DNA of 64,000 bases from Cliona cf. orientalis (taxonomy: Eukaryota > Porifera > Demospongiae > Clionaida > Clionaidae), in the NCBI GenBank assembly GCA_963930775.1, contig CAWVNT010000209.1:248001-312000 (forward strand), in the 5' to 3' direction. A model generated the notes under the pieces. It made no database searches. It had not been told where the DNA came from and was given only the letters and a program-made list of their open reading frames with translations. The position numbers and the translations under genes were made by a program. Shown here in pieces: positions 13,159-25,800 of the stretch; the first letter of the stretch is position 1; each line of letters opens with the position of its first letter.

Positions 13159-14645
13159 TGCCCCCAAGATGTCCCGGGTTGATGCAAGATAGTTGAGTAT
13201 CTTCGAGTTAAGTTTCCCCGACCACACTTTTGTGTGGTCGGGGAACTTTTTCGCATGTTAATTTTTGTACTCAACTGTCTCCACAACCGTATGTTGAACC
13301 CCACATGTACCACTCTAGACCCATTTCTATATATCCATTGTGTACCCCCAATGTGTCCCGGGTTGATGCGAGATAGTTGAGTATCTTCGAGTTAAGTTTC
13401 CCCGACCACACTTTTGTGTGGTCAGGGAACTTTTTCGCATGTTAATTTTTGTACTCAACTGTCTCCGCAACCGTATGTTGAACCCCACATGTACCACTCT
13501 AGACCCATTTCTATATATCCATTGTGTACCCCCAATGTGTCCCGGGTTGATGCGAGATAGTTGAGTATCTTCGAGTTAAGTTTCCCCGACCACACTTTTG
13601 TGTGGTCAGGGAACTTTTTCACATGTTAATTTTTGTACTCAACTGTCTCCACAACCGTATGTTGAACCCCACATGTACCACTCTAGACCCATTTCTATAT
13701 ATCCATTGTGTACCCCCAATGTGTCCCGGGTTGATGCGAGATAGTTGAGTATCTTCGAGTTAAGTTTCCCCGACCACACTTTTGTGTGGTTGGGGAACTT
13801 TTTCGCATGTTAATTTTGTACTCAACTGTCTCCACAACCATATGTTGAACCCCACATGTACCACTCTAGACCCATTTCTATATATCCATTGTGTACCCCC
13901 AATGTGTCCCGGGTTGATGCGAGATAGTTGAGTATCTTCGAGTTAAGTTTCCCCGACCACACTTTTGTGTGGTTGGGGAACTTTTTCGCATGTTAATTTT
14001 GTACTCAACTGTCTCCACAACCGTATGTTGAACCCCACATGTACCACTCTAGACCCATTTCTATATATCCATTGTGTACCCCCAATGTGTCCCGGGTTGA
14101 TGCGAGATAGTTGAGTATCTTCGAGTTAAGTTTCCCCGACCACACTTTTGTGTGGTCGGGGGAACTTTTTCGCATGTTAATTTTTGTACTCAACTGTCTC
14201 CACAACCGTATGTTGAACCCCACATGTACCACTCTAGACCCATTTCTATATATCCATTGTGTACCCCCAATGTGTCCCGGGTTGATGCGAGATAGTTGAG
14301 TATCTTCGAGTTAAGTTTCCCCGACCACACTTTTGTGTGGTCGGGGGAACTTTTTCGCATGTTAATTTTTGTACTCAACTGTCTCCACAACCGTATGTTG
14401 AACCCCACATGTACCACTCTAGACCCATTTCTATATATCCATTGTGTACCCCCAATGTGTCCCGGGTTGATGCGAGATAGTTGAGTATCTTCGAGTTAAG
14501 TTTCCCCGACCACACTTTTGTGTGGTCGGGGGAACTTTTTCCCATGTTAATTTTTGTACTCAACTGTCTCCGCAACCGTATGTTGGACTCCAAAGTGTAC
14601 CAGTCTAGAACCATTTCTATATATCCATAATGTGCCCCCAAGGTG
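13156..14645 (+). repeat. 184-bp satellite with an internal perfect hairpin, eight units
   Basis: Units start at about 13216, 13400, 13585, 13769, 13953, 14137, 14322 and 14507, a period of 184-185 bp. Each contains CCCCGACCACAC, a TTTT loop, and GTGTGGTCGGGG, a 12-bp perfect stem in the best copies; a few copies have one mismatch or an extra G. It shares phrases with the 175-bp satellite (CATGTACCACTCTAGA versus GTGTACCACCCTAGAA, GTGTCCCGGGTTGATG), so the two are relatives. The last unit ends about 115 bp before the start codon of gene A. Repeated 60-90 codon frames here are shadows of the satellite. Confidence 0.95.
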
Positions 14646-14760
14646 TCGCAGGTTGCTGTGTATTAAAGTAATTTTAAAAATGTTTAATAGTTCATTTATA
14701 TTTGACATTTTTTGCAGTATTAATATATTGTAATTATGTAATTTTAGTTGAGAAAAAGGA

Positions 14761-17439
14761 ATGGCAGAGGCAAAAAATTACACGCCACAACAACGCAAAC
14801 AATACGATAGTCGGTGGGCACCAGATGATCTGGTGTGGATAAACAAATCAGGTAAATGAAGTTATATCATATATTTGCATTTCATGTTTATTTTTGCAGG
14901 TCTTTTTGTTTCTTTTTATTGAAATTTTCATAGGACTTGTTCATTTTATTTATTTATTTATATATTTTTTGGCTTAAAATGATATCTTGCAGAAATTAAC
15001 TGTTACTTACATTTTTCTATGAAAATATTATTTTCAGTACCGCCACATTTGAACTACCACGATGTAGACTACACGTTCATGGCAGGTATGTTGTCAGTAT
15101 TGCCGGCTGATGTAGCAGGAGACGTTACCCTCGAGCTGCGTGACAAACTGAAGTACCCGAAGCAAATTCACTGTGGGAAAGAATATGATGCATTACCAGC
15201 AATGGCAAAAAAGTTGCGATTGAGGAGTGGAGCTGAATTTGACAAAGTTGAGAGAGAGCTGCAACAATTCGCAAGAGAGGGAATCGATACACATGCAGAT
15301 CACAATTCTGCAATCCGCGCAGTACTCATCCAGCTCAAATATCCTAAACCTGTGAAATCTCACATTGTGCGTCATCAAATAGCGGCACATATGGTGGAAG
15401 ATTACGAATTCTATTATCCGAAAATGGAAGCATACTTAGAGCATCACAACTTATTGTACAGTGCATACATTATGCACTTATACAGAGGAGATATTTGGGC
15501 TGACGAATTTATGTTAGGAGCACTCAGCAGAATGTTTGATATCACGATAAGTGTAATAAGTCCACTGTATAATGACGTGTGGCAAATTTTTCACAACAGC
15601 GGACTACCACACGTTGTTATCATCTCAAACGGTGGTGACATTGGTAAGAAACGAGGTGCATCACATTTCTCCGCAACATGAGGTAAAGGGCCCAAATGGA
15701 GCTGCATTGGTGAAAACTTGAATGTCAGTGAGATGGGAAACTGGCAAGGCTACAAAGAAGGCCGTGAACATGTCATTGATGCATTCCAGATGAAAGAACA
15801 TTTCAACATTATGAAAACTACACGGAAAATGGCAGAAAAGATCCAAGGATTATGTAAGGACTTGAACAAGCTTTGTGACTGACAAGATGAAATATACATC
15901 GAAATGGAAGCCATGAGGATCAAAGTCAATGAATTTAAACGGTTTGACACATTCTACTATGAAATTGTAGATGAAAGTGAAAAGCAACCAGTACTGAAAA
16001 AAGTTGGAAAACACAAGAAAAAAAATGAAGCAGAAACTGCAAAACGAACTGAGCCAGAAGTACACAAGTCTGCAAAGAAGCAAATGAGTGCAAGGTCTTG
16101 CAGCACTTTCCCGAAACAACTCGGAAGTAAACTGGTCTCTGACGCGATATCTGAAATTGACAAAGGACTTGAAATTGAAAACTTACCAACAGAGGACACT
16201 ATAAAGGATATTGTCAGTTCACAGAGACGTAGAAGTCGAGTAAAAAACCCAAAGCAGCCAAGGTTCCCATCTTTACCGAAATATGATGAAGGAAGTCACC
16301 CAGATGAAACGACATCAGCAATTCAAACCACCGAGAAACAAATGAAGCAGTGGACAGTGCAAGTTGAACCGGAAACACCTTACGATTTGTCTGCAACAAA
16401 AAAGGTAAATGATGATGAACCCGGAGTTGTTAGTGTACGCGCTATATCACCTGAAGCGGAATTGAGCACTGATGTGATAACAAAACAACCTGAAGCAAGC
16501 GGCAATGATATTCTCTCAGGTAAACGAGCAAGTGGCACTGAAATTTCAAATGAACCTAAGAGACAACGAACCGATGATGAACTGGTGATGTATGGACAAA
16601 TTCCTATGTCAAGAAATGTCGTTCATTTCTTGAAACAACAACAGCAAGAAAATGAACTACCAGAAGTTCATACGTCATCTAAAGCAACAAATGAAATAAC
16701 AACATCAGCTGACGCAGCAGAAGATGATTCTGTTTTGAAGAAACCACAAGAGAAGAAAGTATATTACGTTGAGAAAGAAACCATAGAAATAACTGACCCA
16801 AAGGAGTTACCAGTACTTGAAGGTGCAATATATGACGAAGATGATAACATTGTCGGTGTAAAGGGTAGGCCTAACTTCCGATTTTTCATACCCAGAGAGG
16901 GAATTTCGGAAGCACAGGATCGTAGAAAATTGCCGCCAAAAGAAGTAGCAATAGATGTGACACCGAATGAACCAGAAACAGAACCGCAAGAAGTAACAGT
17001 AGCTACGACAAAAAAAGGTGATCCTAAAAGAAAGGTGCAGAAGCCTTCAACACAAAAAGTTGTTCAATTGGTTCCTCCTCAGACGCCACTACAGAAGATT
17101 TTTGTCACAATTCCACAAAATAAGGACACAATCAATGAAGACCCACCCATTCCAAAGACCAAAAGAAAAGATCATCTTCACTATTGTGACCGGTGCTGTT
17201 TCGTCACAAAAGATAAAGCCTACTTAAGGAGACACAACAAACGTCAATGTGTGTTCCTGACGCGAGTGGAAAGAATTAAGTGTCCATATGAAGACTGTGG
17301 AACTCTCTTCATTAATGACAATAACTATAGAGATCACATCAATCAGCATCGCGGTGTCCGAAATTACAAATGTTCAAACTGCGGAGGAACATTTGTTCAC
17401 CAGAACCAATTAGCACGCCATAAGAAGGAATGTAAGTAA
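14761..17439 (+). CDS. gene A: degenerate OTU-like domain plus C2H2 zinc fingers
   Basis: Exon 1 (14761-14851, ATG) ends at a GTAAAT donor. Exon 2 starts after the TTTTCAG at 15037, and the phases agree. Exon 2 encodes an OTU-like fold at about 15270-15680: the nucleophile region reads HNSAIRAVL where active OTU proteases have DGNCLFRAL, so Ser replaces the catalytic Cys. The conserved helices (HIVRHQIAAHM, DIWADEFMLGALSRMF) and a His region (SHFSAT) remain. A lysine- and glutamate-rich linker follows, then three fingers at the C-terminus (CDRC..H, CPYEDC..H, CSNC..H; about 17180-17430). The frame is continuous except for TGA codons at 15679-15681 and 15880-15882, so it is either a decaying gene or one read through. 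Downstream AATAAA lies at about 17812. Its paralogue A' lies at 61.9-63.9 kb. The function is unknown; DNA binding is likely from the fingers, and protease activity is unlikely. Confidence 0.75.
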
Positions 17440-18745
17440 AAACAAGGGATGAAAGTATTATTACTTCGTGTTTTCTGATTTTTTTTATTTTCATTTTTAA
17501 ATCAGGTAAAAAAAAAAAAAGAAAATTGCAGAAGACAATTACAATATGATATCAAATATACTCCACTGTGTTTATAGTGACTTTATCAACATGTTCTTGT
17601 ACAACTATTAGTAACATTTGTCGTAATAATAATATACATTTTTAAAAAGTTACAAAACATCGAATGATTGAAGATCAGAGTTCAATATGTAAGACATTAA
17701 TGTAATACTTCGATACTAGTAAAAGAACAGAAAAACATGATCATTTTCTTTGTTAAAATATTATAATTGTGTGTTACCTTGTTTTCTTTTTCTCTCTTTT
17801 TCCAAGACTGTTGAATAAATACGTATGTGTCCGTAAATTTCTTGTGCTGTCATTATTCTATGCTATTGTAATAAGTGGTAATAATAGGTAGTCGCATTGA
17901 AGATAAGTGGTGATATGGAAGATGAGGAATGATAGAATGACGATATTCAAACAAGTGATCAAAAAAAGGAGTGGTGAAAACATTTTGATTTTGTACATGT
18001 AGTTTATAGTTCTTAGTGAGTGGAAATACAGGTCAGTATTGTGAAAAGTATTGAAAGTTACTGACTTATGTTTAGGGTCGTAATAGAATTTTTTAGCCTG
18101 AGTGATCAATTAAAATAATTATTATGCAGCGTGTAATTATTATATTCTATGACTTCAGTCATAGTTGCCATTCTTATTTCGAAAAATTATTGCTGATCTT
18201 GTATGTTTGTTTAAGACTGCTAAAGGACTTTCTGCATATTATTTTTCAAGAATGCTGATGGAACATAAGGATCTTGTAAATAAGTTATATATTCAAGTTT
18301 GTTGACTATTTTTATCTGTGCAGACTTTGTCGTAGGGTACGGACAAAGGCAACAAGAATCAATGATCTCCTGTCGACACTGTCTATTTTTTGCATAAGAA
18401 AGCACTATTTTGAAGGGTACGGACAAACGCAACAAGAATCAATGATCCCCTGTCAATATAGAGCTTTCCTATGTATTCTACGTGTTTTTTAAATAAATAT
18501 TTAAAGTTTAAATGATGTTTTATTTTTTGCTAATAATCTGCAGAAATTGTATACTGCTAAATTTGTATACAGAAACTAGCACTATTTCATCATGAGGACC
18601 TCTTAATCTCTCTAATTTTCATTTGAAAAATAATCAGTTGAAGATTAACAAATAGCATTTCAAAAGTTACAAAGGAGAATTATTATTATTTATCATGTTA
18701 ACAGTAGCTGAAATAATTGGTAAGTAAATAGTAATTTTTATTTAT
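17440..18745. other. 3' flank of gene A, AT-rich intergenic
   Basis: Holds the AATAAATACGTATGTGTCCG phrase at 17812, which recurs at about 19088 and 27687. It also holds a two-copy tandem repeat at about 18330-18455 (GGGTACGGACAAA.GCAACAA.., period about 80 bp). No coding signal. Confidence 0.6.
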
Positions 18746-18750
18746 TAATA

Positions 18751-18844
18751 TTTTTTGGCTATGGTAGTCTAACAAAGAAATTCATTTTTGCTTTTTGGCA
18801 TATTGTTAGACTAAAAAGGAGTGGCGACCTTTGCCTCCAGAGCT
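18751..18844 (+). repeat. candidate element-end sequence, inverted copy near 43.1 kb
   Basis: TTTTTTGGCTATGGTAGTCT is followed by AACA; about 40 bp on comes TTGTTAGACTAAAAAGGAGT. TAGTCTAACA and TGTTAGACTA can pair as a short hairpin. The same organisation occurs on the opposite strand at 43044-43161, just upstream of the Helentron gene. In both places the sequence lies 5' of a gene that starts with a 2A-like peptide, so it may be a shared 5' end or promoter. Confidence 0.6.
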
Positions 18845-18854
18845 AAAAACACTT

Positions 18855-19090
18855 AAAATGTTCATAGAAAGTATTTTTGGGCAATTTTGAAGACCTTCAT
18901 ATCTGACGTCAAAATTGACGTCAATATCTGTGAACCTCATTGTGTCAATTTAATTTTTTTGTGAACCTCCTCCATAGTCTAGGTGTTTTATTTTTTGACA
19001 TTTGACATCTTTTTGACAACTTGACATCTTTTTGATATTTTGACACATTTAACTTAAACCACCTCAGCCTGTCACAGGGCTATTTTTTAA
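18855..19090 (+). repeat. repeat copy, inverted relative to 30243-30410
   Basis: Contains TTTTTGGGCAATTTTGAAGA, TGACGTCAAAATTGACGTCA, several TTGACATCTTTTTGACA-like phrases, and AAACCACCTCAGCCTGTCAC before AGGGCTATTTTTTA. Reading the - strand from 30410 back to 30243 gives nearly the same text, lacking an internal piece. The two copies face each other around genes C and D. Confidence 0.8.
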
Positions 19091-19317
19091 TAAATACGTA
19101 TGTGTCCGTAATATTTTGTCTCTTATTTTGTTTTTCCAATTTGGTGTGTGTCATATTTACAGCACTATGAATATTTATCACAAAGCCTACAACTTTAATG
19201 GCAAAATATTGGTGGTATATTTTGCTTAAAGTTGAAGCAAGATTCGTACACGGTTTTGTGTACAAAGAATTTTTTTTTTTAAATTTTGTAGAATTTGTTG
19301 CGTTTTCAGCTTCTTTC

Positions 19318-19590
19318 ACAAAAAAAAAAGGTGGAGTAGCCGTATCCATGTTTTGCTATTTAAATGTCTGTAATTTGTTCGTAACATTTCTTTCCATTAC
19401 TAAGGTATTAAATTTAAATGAGAAAAATTTAAATTAGCAAATTATTAGTAGTTGATCGAAACATGCATGTGGCATATGCTGTGGCTGTAAGGGGAGGTTT
19501 TACTTTTGAATAATGTAGAAAATAAATGATTTCAAAGAAACTTTTGTAAACATTAGTTCAAAAGTAATTGGAGGCCACATCACATTTTTT
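19318..19590 (+). repeat. direct repeat upstream of gene C (second copy 27255-27500)
   Basis: Begins with an A-run and GGTGGAG, includes AAGGGGAGGTTTTACTTTTG and ends AAGTAATTGGAGGCCACAT. The copy at 27255-27500 is clearly the same sequence in the same orientation. Within each copy TTTTACTTTTGGATAATGT-like and ACATTAATCCAAAGGTAA-like segments form an imperfect inverted repeat, a MITE-like design. Confidence 0.75.
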
Positions 19591-19843
19591 TTTTATAAAT
19601 TTCTTATGGAGTTCATAAAATGTTTATTTAAGTAATCAAATTAAGCACTAGTGTTATTTTTTATTTATTGGCAACTACCAAACATTCTGAATCCTATTCT
19701 TAAGACTGGCCAATGTATTTAAAGTTAGTAAATATAACTATTGCACACATATGTGTAGACTAAATATATATAATTAAAGTGAAATTATTCTTTCTATTAA
19801 GCATAGAAGTAACTGACAAATAAAGGAACGAACCTAAAGAGAA

Positions 19844-22800
19844 ATGGAAGCATTTGGCAGGGTGAGTAGAACTGTAAATTTGTCCATCTTCAAAGTTTTC
19901 TTACTTCTTTACCATTTAACAATTTCATTACATCAATTTTACGTGCTAATGTAGATATATAAATTTCTTGTACAGATTTTATTACTCCGATGTGGGGATG
20001 TTGAAGTAAATCCTGGGCCTGTATGCACACATTTCTTCCATATAATAACTTGATACTTACTTTACAACTTTTCTCCATTGACTTCTAGATAATACATGTA
20101 TATTCAATAACCGTATAGCATCACTAGAATACCTTGTGCTATTACTTTACCTTCTACTTCTAAATGCAGAAGTTTCGAATAAACAAGCAGGAAAGAGCGG
20201 TCTTGAGCAAACTTTTGCTCAAATTAGCTAAAGATACAGAGGATGAAAGTGATGATAGTGCGGTGTGTATCTGTTTTTATTTATCATGGTTAGCCCTAGC
20301 TTTATTTGTTAATTTGTAAACTTTACACAACAGTTTCAATAATTAATACATTCAACAGCAGTGTTAGTTCATATATATGTTGACAAATATTACCACCTCC
20401 TATTTGAGAGATTAATGAATGATTAATTAAGTGAAATTTCACAATTAGAAGAGTCCGAACTATTTTAAAGAAATATTTTACTTGATATATATGTAGTAAA
20501 ATATTAACAACTGAGCACTACCCCTGAATGTTTCATCACTTACATTCAATTGATATTATCCTTCATAATGAATTTTGCATTCGAACTCAGAACAAGGAAG
20601 ACCTATCTCATGAGACAACATCACTGCTTAAGGACACCCCCAACTCGGAGCCTGTGCTAACAGAAGGGACGAATGGGGGGGTGGCCTCTAGAATTAACAA
20701 CAGTGACACTTCAGCCAATACTTCAATACCAGTGAGTATTAAATGAGTTATTTTCAATTGAGATTAACAAAATGACTAAATGATTAATGAAGGAGGAGCT
20801 GAGGAGCCCATGGCTATTGAGTTGAAAGAAGACAAGTTTTCGGTAGATATATTAATTATTTTATAGATATATTACTTCATATATGAAATATTTTAAATAG
20901 ATGTTTTACTTTATACATGTGTAGTAAAACATTAACAACTACCCCCCCCCCTCAGTCCTTCATTAGTTGATATTTTACACTCCCAACCTGCAGACTGTAC
21001 AAACAGGAGGGACGAATACAGTAGTGGCTTCTAGAGCCACTTTAATGCAATCAATGTCACAAGCACCGAAAAGGCCACCCCCAACTCAGAGCCTGTAAGT
21101 CACCTTGTACTTACACATTATTGACAACAATTAATAAATTGAAAAGTAATACAAAATATATTAAGTAGACATGTTACTTAAAAAGTATGTTGACAAATAT
21201 TAACAACTCATACCTGAGTGTTTCATCAGTTTATTCCTGATCATTTTCAAACTCAGCATCAGCCATCAATGCCAGAAGCATCTGAAAAGCCCACCTCCAA
21301 CTTGGAGCCTGTGCAAATGGGAGGGACAAATACAGCGGTGGCCTGTACAAGTCAACAACAGTCACCAAAATCTGACCATTCAGGCTACAGTGCTCTCCGA
21401 GTGAGTATATTTATTAATTCTAGACAATAATTCAAATAAATATTACATTAAAAATAGTGTCAAATATAGTGGCAAGTACACATGTTATTTCATATATATG
21501 TAGACAAATTATAATTCAATTGAGATTCTGCTTCATTATTACCCTTTGCATTGAAACTCAGGAAGAGCTACAGCTAACAGAGTCATCTCAATCACAGCAA
21601 TTGCAGTCACCACTACCACCACCAACTATGAGGGTGGGCAATACTGATTTATATTTACCTGTGCAAGTGCTACATCAATTAATTTTACACAATATTCACA
21701 ATAATTAATCAATTGAAAAATAGTACCAAATAGATTAAGTAGACATGTTGCCTAAAAAATATCCATAAAAATATTAACAGGTCCTACTTGAGTGTTTCAT
21801 GACTTCTTTTCTATTATCCTTGATGATCACTTTTTGTTTCACAGTTGCAGCAAACATTCGATTCTACACAAGTAGTAGATATCGTTCAACAAGCGTGTAA
21901 GTAGAGAATAAAATACAATTCCTGATCAAAGTAAAAAAGGCTATATTTGGCATGAAATAAATATTCCTCAATTGAATTTCCAGTTGATATTGCACAAAAC
22001 AGCACGCCATTGACACCACATGAATGCGAGTATTTTCATTCCTAACAAATCTAACTATGCTGTGCACATTTAATAGTACATTCATTAACTTTTAACACTA
22101 TGATTCAAAAAAAAAATAATACAATTTGTCTTTCAGTACAAAATCTGATTCAGAATACAATATATAAAGCTGGTAAAAAAGTTTCCGTGCCAGCAGAGCA
22201 AGCACTAGTTATTGAAACTAGTGGGAACCGAACACTGGCATTCGGGAATCAGTATTACGATCCTATACTGTCTCGAACGCCAAGGTCTTTGGAAAAAGAC
22301 AATTCTCACCTTGAAAACATCATCACTGATGCAAGTTCAGGTAGTAGTGATTTTCATCTATATCTCTAAAAACAATCTTAAATGACAATAAAATGACAAA
22401 ATTAAAACTACAAAGACAATTCCAATATTAAGGAGCACAACTTTTTTGTTCACACAGATGAAGAAACAAATCAAACTATTGCCCAACAACAAAATAAAAA
22501 AACTGAACATCATCAAATACCATCACACAGAGAAACAGAAGGAAAAGGTATGTAAAATTATGTCAAAAGATATAATTTAATTTTCATAATGAGTAATACT
22601 TTAGAACCATTTGAATAATACATAAATTAGATGAGGTATTGTAAAAAAAAAATTAATTCATTCTAAATATTCTAGCAGACTAAGTAAGCTATTTATAAGT
22701 ACCAGTGAGAACAACTAAGAAGCAACATGTCACAAATAAAAAATAGTGTATAAATATGTGCCTATCATGCTGTAATAGTAAGCAGTTGTTTGAAAAAATA

Positions 22801-25800
22801 TACTCAAAATTTTAACAGATTCAACAGAACAACAACAACAGAATTCCGGTGATAATGACAATGACGAAGACATAGAGGATGTTGTAGGAAAAGGTTATGA
22901 AGGAGACGATGAGGAAAATGAAAGTGAAAAAGATCATGATGATCATGTTGATGAGGAGGACAAGAGTGAAGAGGAAGAGCAGGAGGAAAGAAATGACGAA
23001 GAGACTGAACATGATAACAGAGAGGATCAGAAAGAACAAAACAAAAATGAGGAGAACCAAAGAGATGGTGTGTAAAAAAGATACAATAATGTTTTTTTTT
23101 TACTTCTGTGAATGCCAAAAATGTTCAAAGGTGTAGAGATTATATCATAAAACTTTATGATTTAAATTGAGATAAAAATCAGATAACTGCTGAACAATTT
23201 ATTAAAAAAAATTATGACAACATATTTCAGATGATGATAATTTAGACCATACAAATCATCCTGAGGCAGACCATGTAGATGGTAAATAAATTGAAATCAA
23301 AAAGTTAATAAAATTGATAAACCTTAATAAAAAATATGTAATCTTTAAAATTTTTGGTAAAGTGAGAATTACATTTTGTGTATTATCAATATTCCATCAC
23401 CAGAGGATATATCTGACCTACAAAGGCAAATGGGCAATCTTGTGGAGCATGACCTACAACAAATCTACGGCAAGGAAGATGGGGAAATTGATGACAGTGA
23501 AATAGATGAGCTGATGCAGCCACTATTTGATGAACATGATGGTACATAATATGTTTTACTCATTGGAAAATAAATAGTTTTTACTATTGTCCTAGTGTGT
23601 GGTAATTTTCTTTTTTTGGTAAAAAATAACTCCTAACATTCGATTTACACTCAGTTCTTGGTGATGGCATTAGCAATAGAGATGCAAAATCTTCTTGGCA
23701 GACATCACTTAGGAATGGGACCAACTCTTAAATAATTCTATATAACAGGCTGTACAGGGCGCACATTCCCTGAAGAAGTAGAAGCTCCCCCTATTCCAGG
23801 TTTCCGACGAAAGTATCCTCCAGAAATATCAAAAGAAGTTCTCGACGAATTACACAAATGTGAAAGAGATTTTCGTAAGATATTTAAATTTTCCATGACC
23901 TCATATTGAAATGGATCTGCATTTTGAAAGAAAACATTATTATAAGTTAAAAAGCTAACTTGATGATATAATTTCAGGATTTTTTGCAACACAAGTGGAT
24001 AGACTGTTTATGAGGCAAAAAACAGGACAAATGGCTCCAAAAGGTAACTTTATACTTGCCAAGCAAATACATTTTAAAAATTACAATACAAATTTAGACA
24101 CAAAGAGGCACAATATTTTTCACTTTGGAAAATCAAGCAAAATATGCAATTTTCTTTTCAGGACCAGTGGACATACCTGACGATCTTCCCCTCTACATGC
24201 AGATGGCCTTGAAGAAATTCAACGAATATATATTACACTTCCAAGAGGCAATGTCAGATGCACAAGTGCAAATAAGTTGCATGTCATCACTATGGTATGC
24301 CGTATGCAACCAAAGCAAGGAGAAGAGGGAAAGACTGATAAACAAATTGTCCAAGTATGGCCAAGAACTCGCCCACCAGACACGAAACAGCACAATATTA
24401 TCATACAGTAAGAAACCACGCACTCACTGGAATAGAAGAGGACTGTTGACAATGACATCAATATCACCTGCATTAACGCGTAGATCAACAGAAGACCTAT
24501 GCAGACCGAAAAATAAGAGAACAAGTGAAACAACTGGGCAGAAAGAAGCCATATTGATTTCCCCACAACCACTAACAGGCGGCAAGGTGAACAGAATCGT
24601 TCAAAGAAATCCACTAAAGGAAAGAAGTCTAGAAACCACTCAAGGAAACCAGAGAAAAGTGGCTGACAAAGAAAAGGGTCAAAGAAATCCAGGAGTAGGT
24701 CCAAGAAATTCTAGAGCCATTCCAGGAAGTGAAAGAAGTCAAGAAGCAACTATTGGAGGAGTAGCTCGAGATGCAGAAAGAAAAAGAACTACAACAGCAA
24801 ATCAAATTTCACAAGCAGGTCTACGATCACATACACAAATAGAAAGAGGTGTAGTAGCCACTCAAGAAAAACAAAGAAATCAAGCAGCATACCTCACACC
24901 AGGAAATCCAGGTCAAAGAAAAACAATGCCAATACCAGATAAAAGTCAAACAGCTGCTCCAGAAGCGAATCCAGGAAAGCAAAGAAATCAACCAGCCACT
25001 GGAACAAAGGATAGAACTGCAGCAGCAGATTCAGCAATGCAAACAATTCCATGGACAAGTCAAGAAATGGAATCAAGAGCAGTTAGCAATGAAGATCAAA
25101 GAGCAAAACAACTTCAAAATGATGAAAGAGGAGCAAATACAGCAAGGGAAAGAACAGTCAGAGCCATTCAAGAAAAGAAAAGAAGTCAAGCAGCATCTGT
25201 CGCAGGAGGAAATGCAGGTGAAAGAAGAACAATGACAATACTGAATGAAAATCAAAGAGCAGTCCTACAAGCAACTCCAAGAAGTGAAGCAGCCACTAGA
25301 CCAAACAATAGAAGTGCAGCAACATATTCAGGAAGGGGGAAAAATCCAGAAACCACTCAGGAAACGGAAACAAGAGCAACTCCACCAAATCCAGGAACTT
25401 TTCCCGAAAGCCAGAGAAGTAGAGTAACCAGTCTCACAGCAGGATATCCAAGTGCACCAGGAACAAGAATAAATCCAGTGGTTTTACTTCAAAAGATGTC
25501 TACTACAAACATAGGAATGACATCAAGAAAACAAAAGAAAGCAACTGAAGAATATGTAGCGGAAAATCAAAGCAGTACACAAGAATGTGAATCATATTCA
25601 CAACAAGAAGAACAAGAAGAAGAAGACATTGTTGCTGTTGTTTCTGATGCTCCATCATTTGTTCAAGAATTGAAAGAACTGGATGCTGAGGTTGAAGAAG
25701 GTCACAGTACAAAAGTAATGACAGAACCAAAACAGCAGCGAATTGGCAAAATCATGAAAAAGAAAAACCAAGACAAGTACAAAAAACTTCAAGCAAAAGG

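Noticed and set aside
13089-13313. Frames through the TA repeat
   Set aside because: IYIYIY translation of a microsatellite.
14005-14641. Repeated 62-88 codon frames in the 184-bp satellite
   Set aside because: They recur with the unit and consist only of satellite sequence.
11846-14645. Regularly spaced repeats resembling a CRISPR array
   Set aside because: Whole 175/184-bp units are repeated, there are no unique spacers, and the genome is animal.
22804-23136. Antisense and sense frames across the acidic exon of gene C
   Set aside because: They are frame shadows of a GAA/GAT-rich exon.
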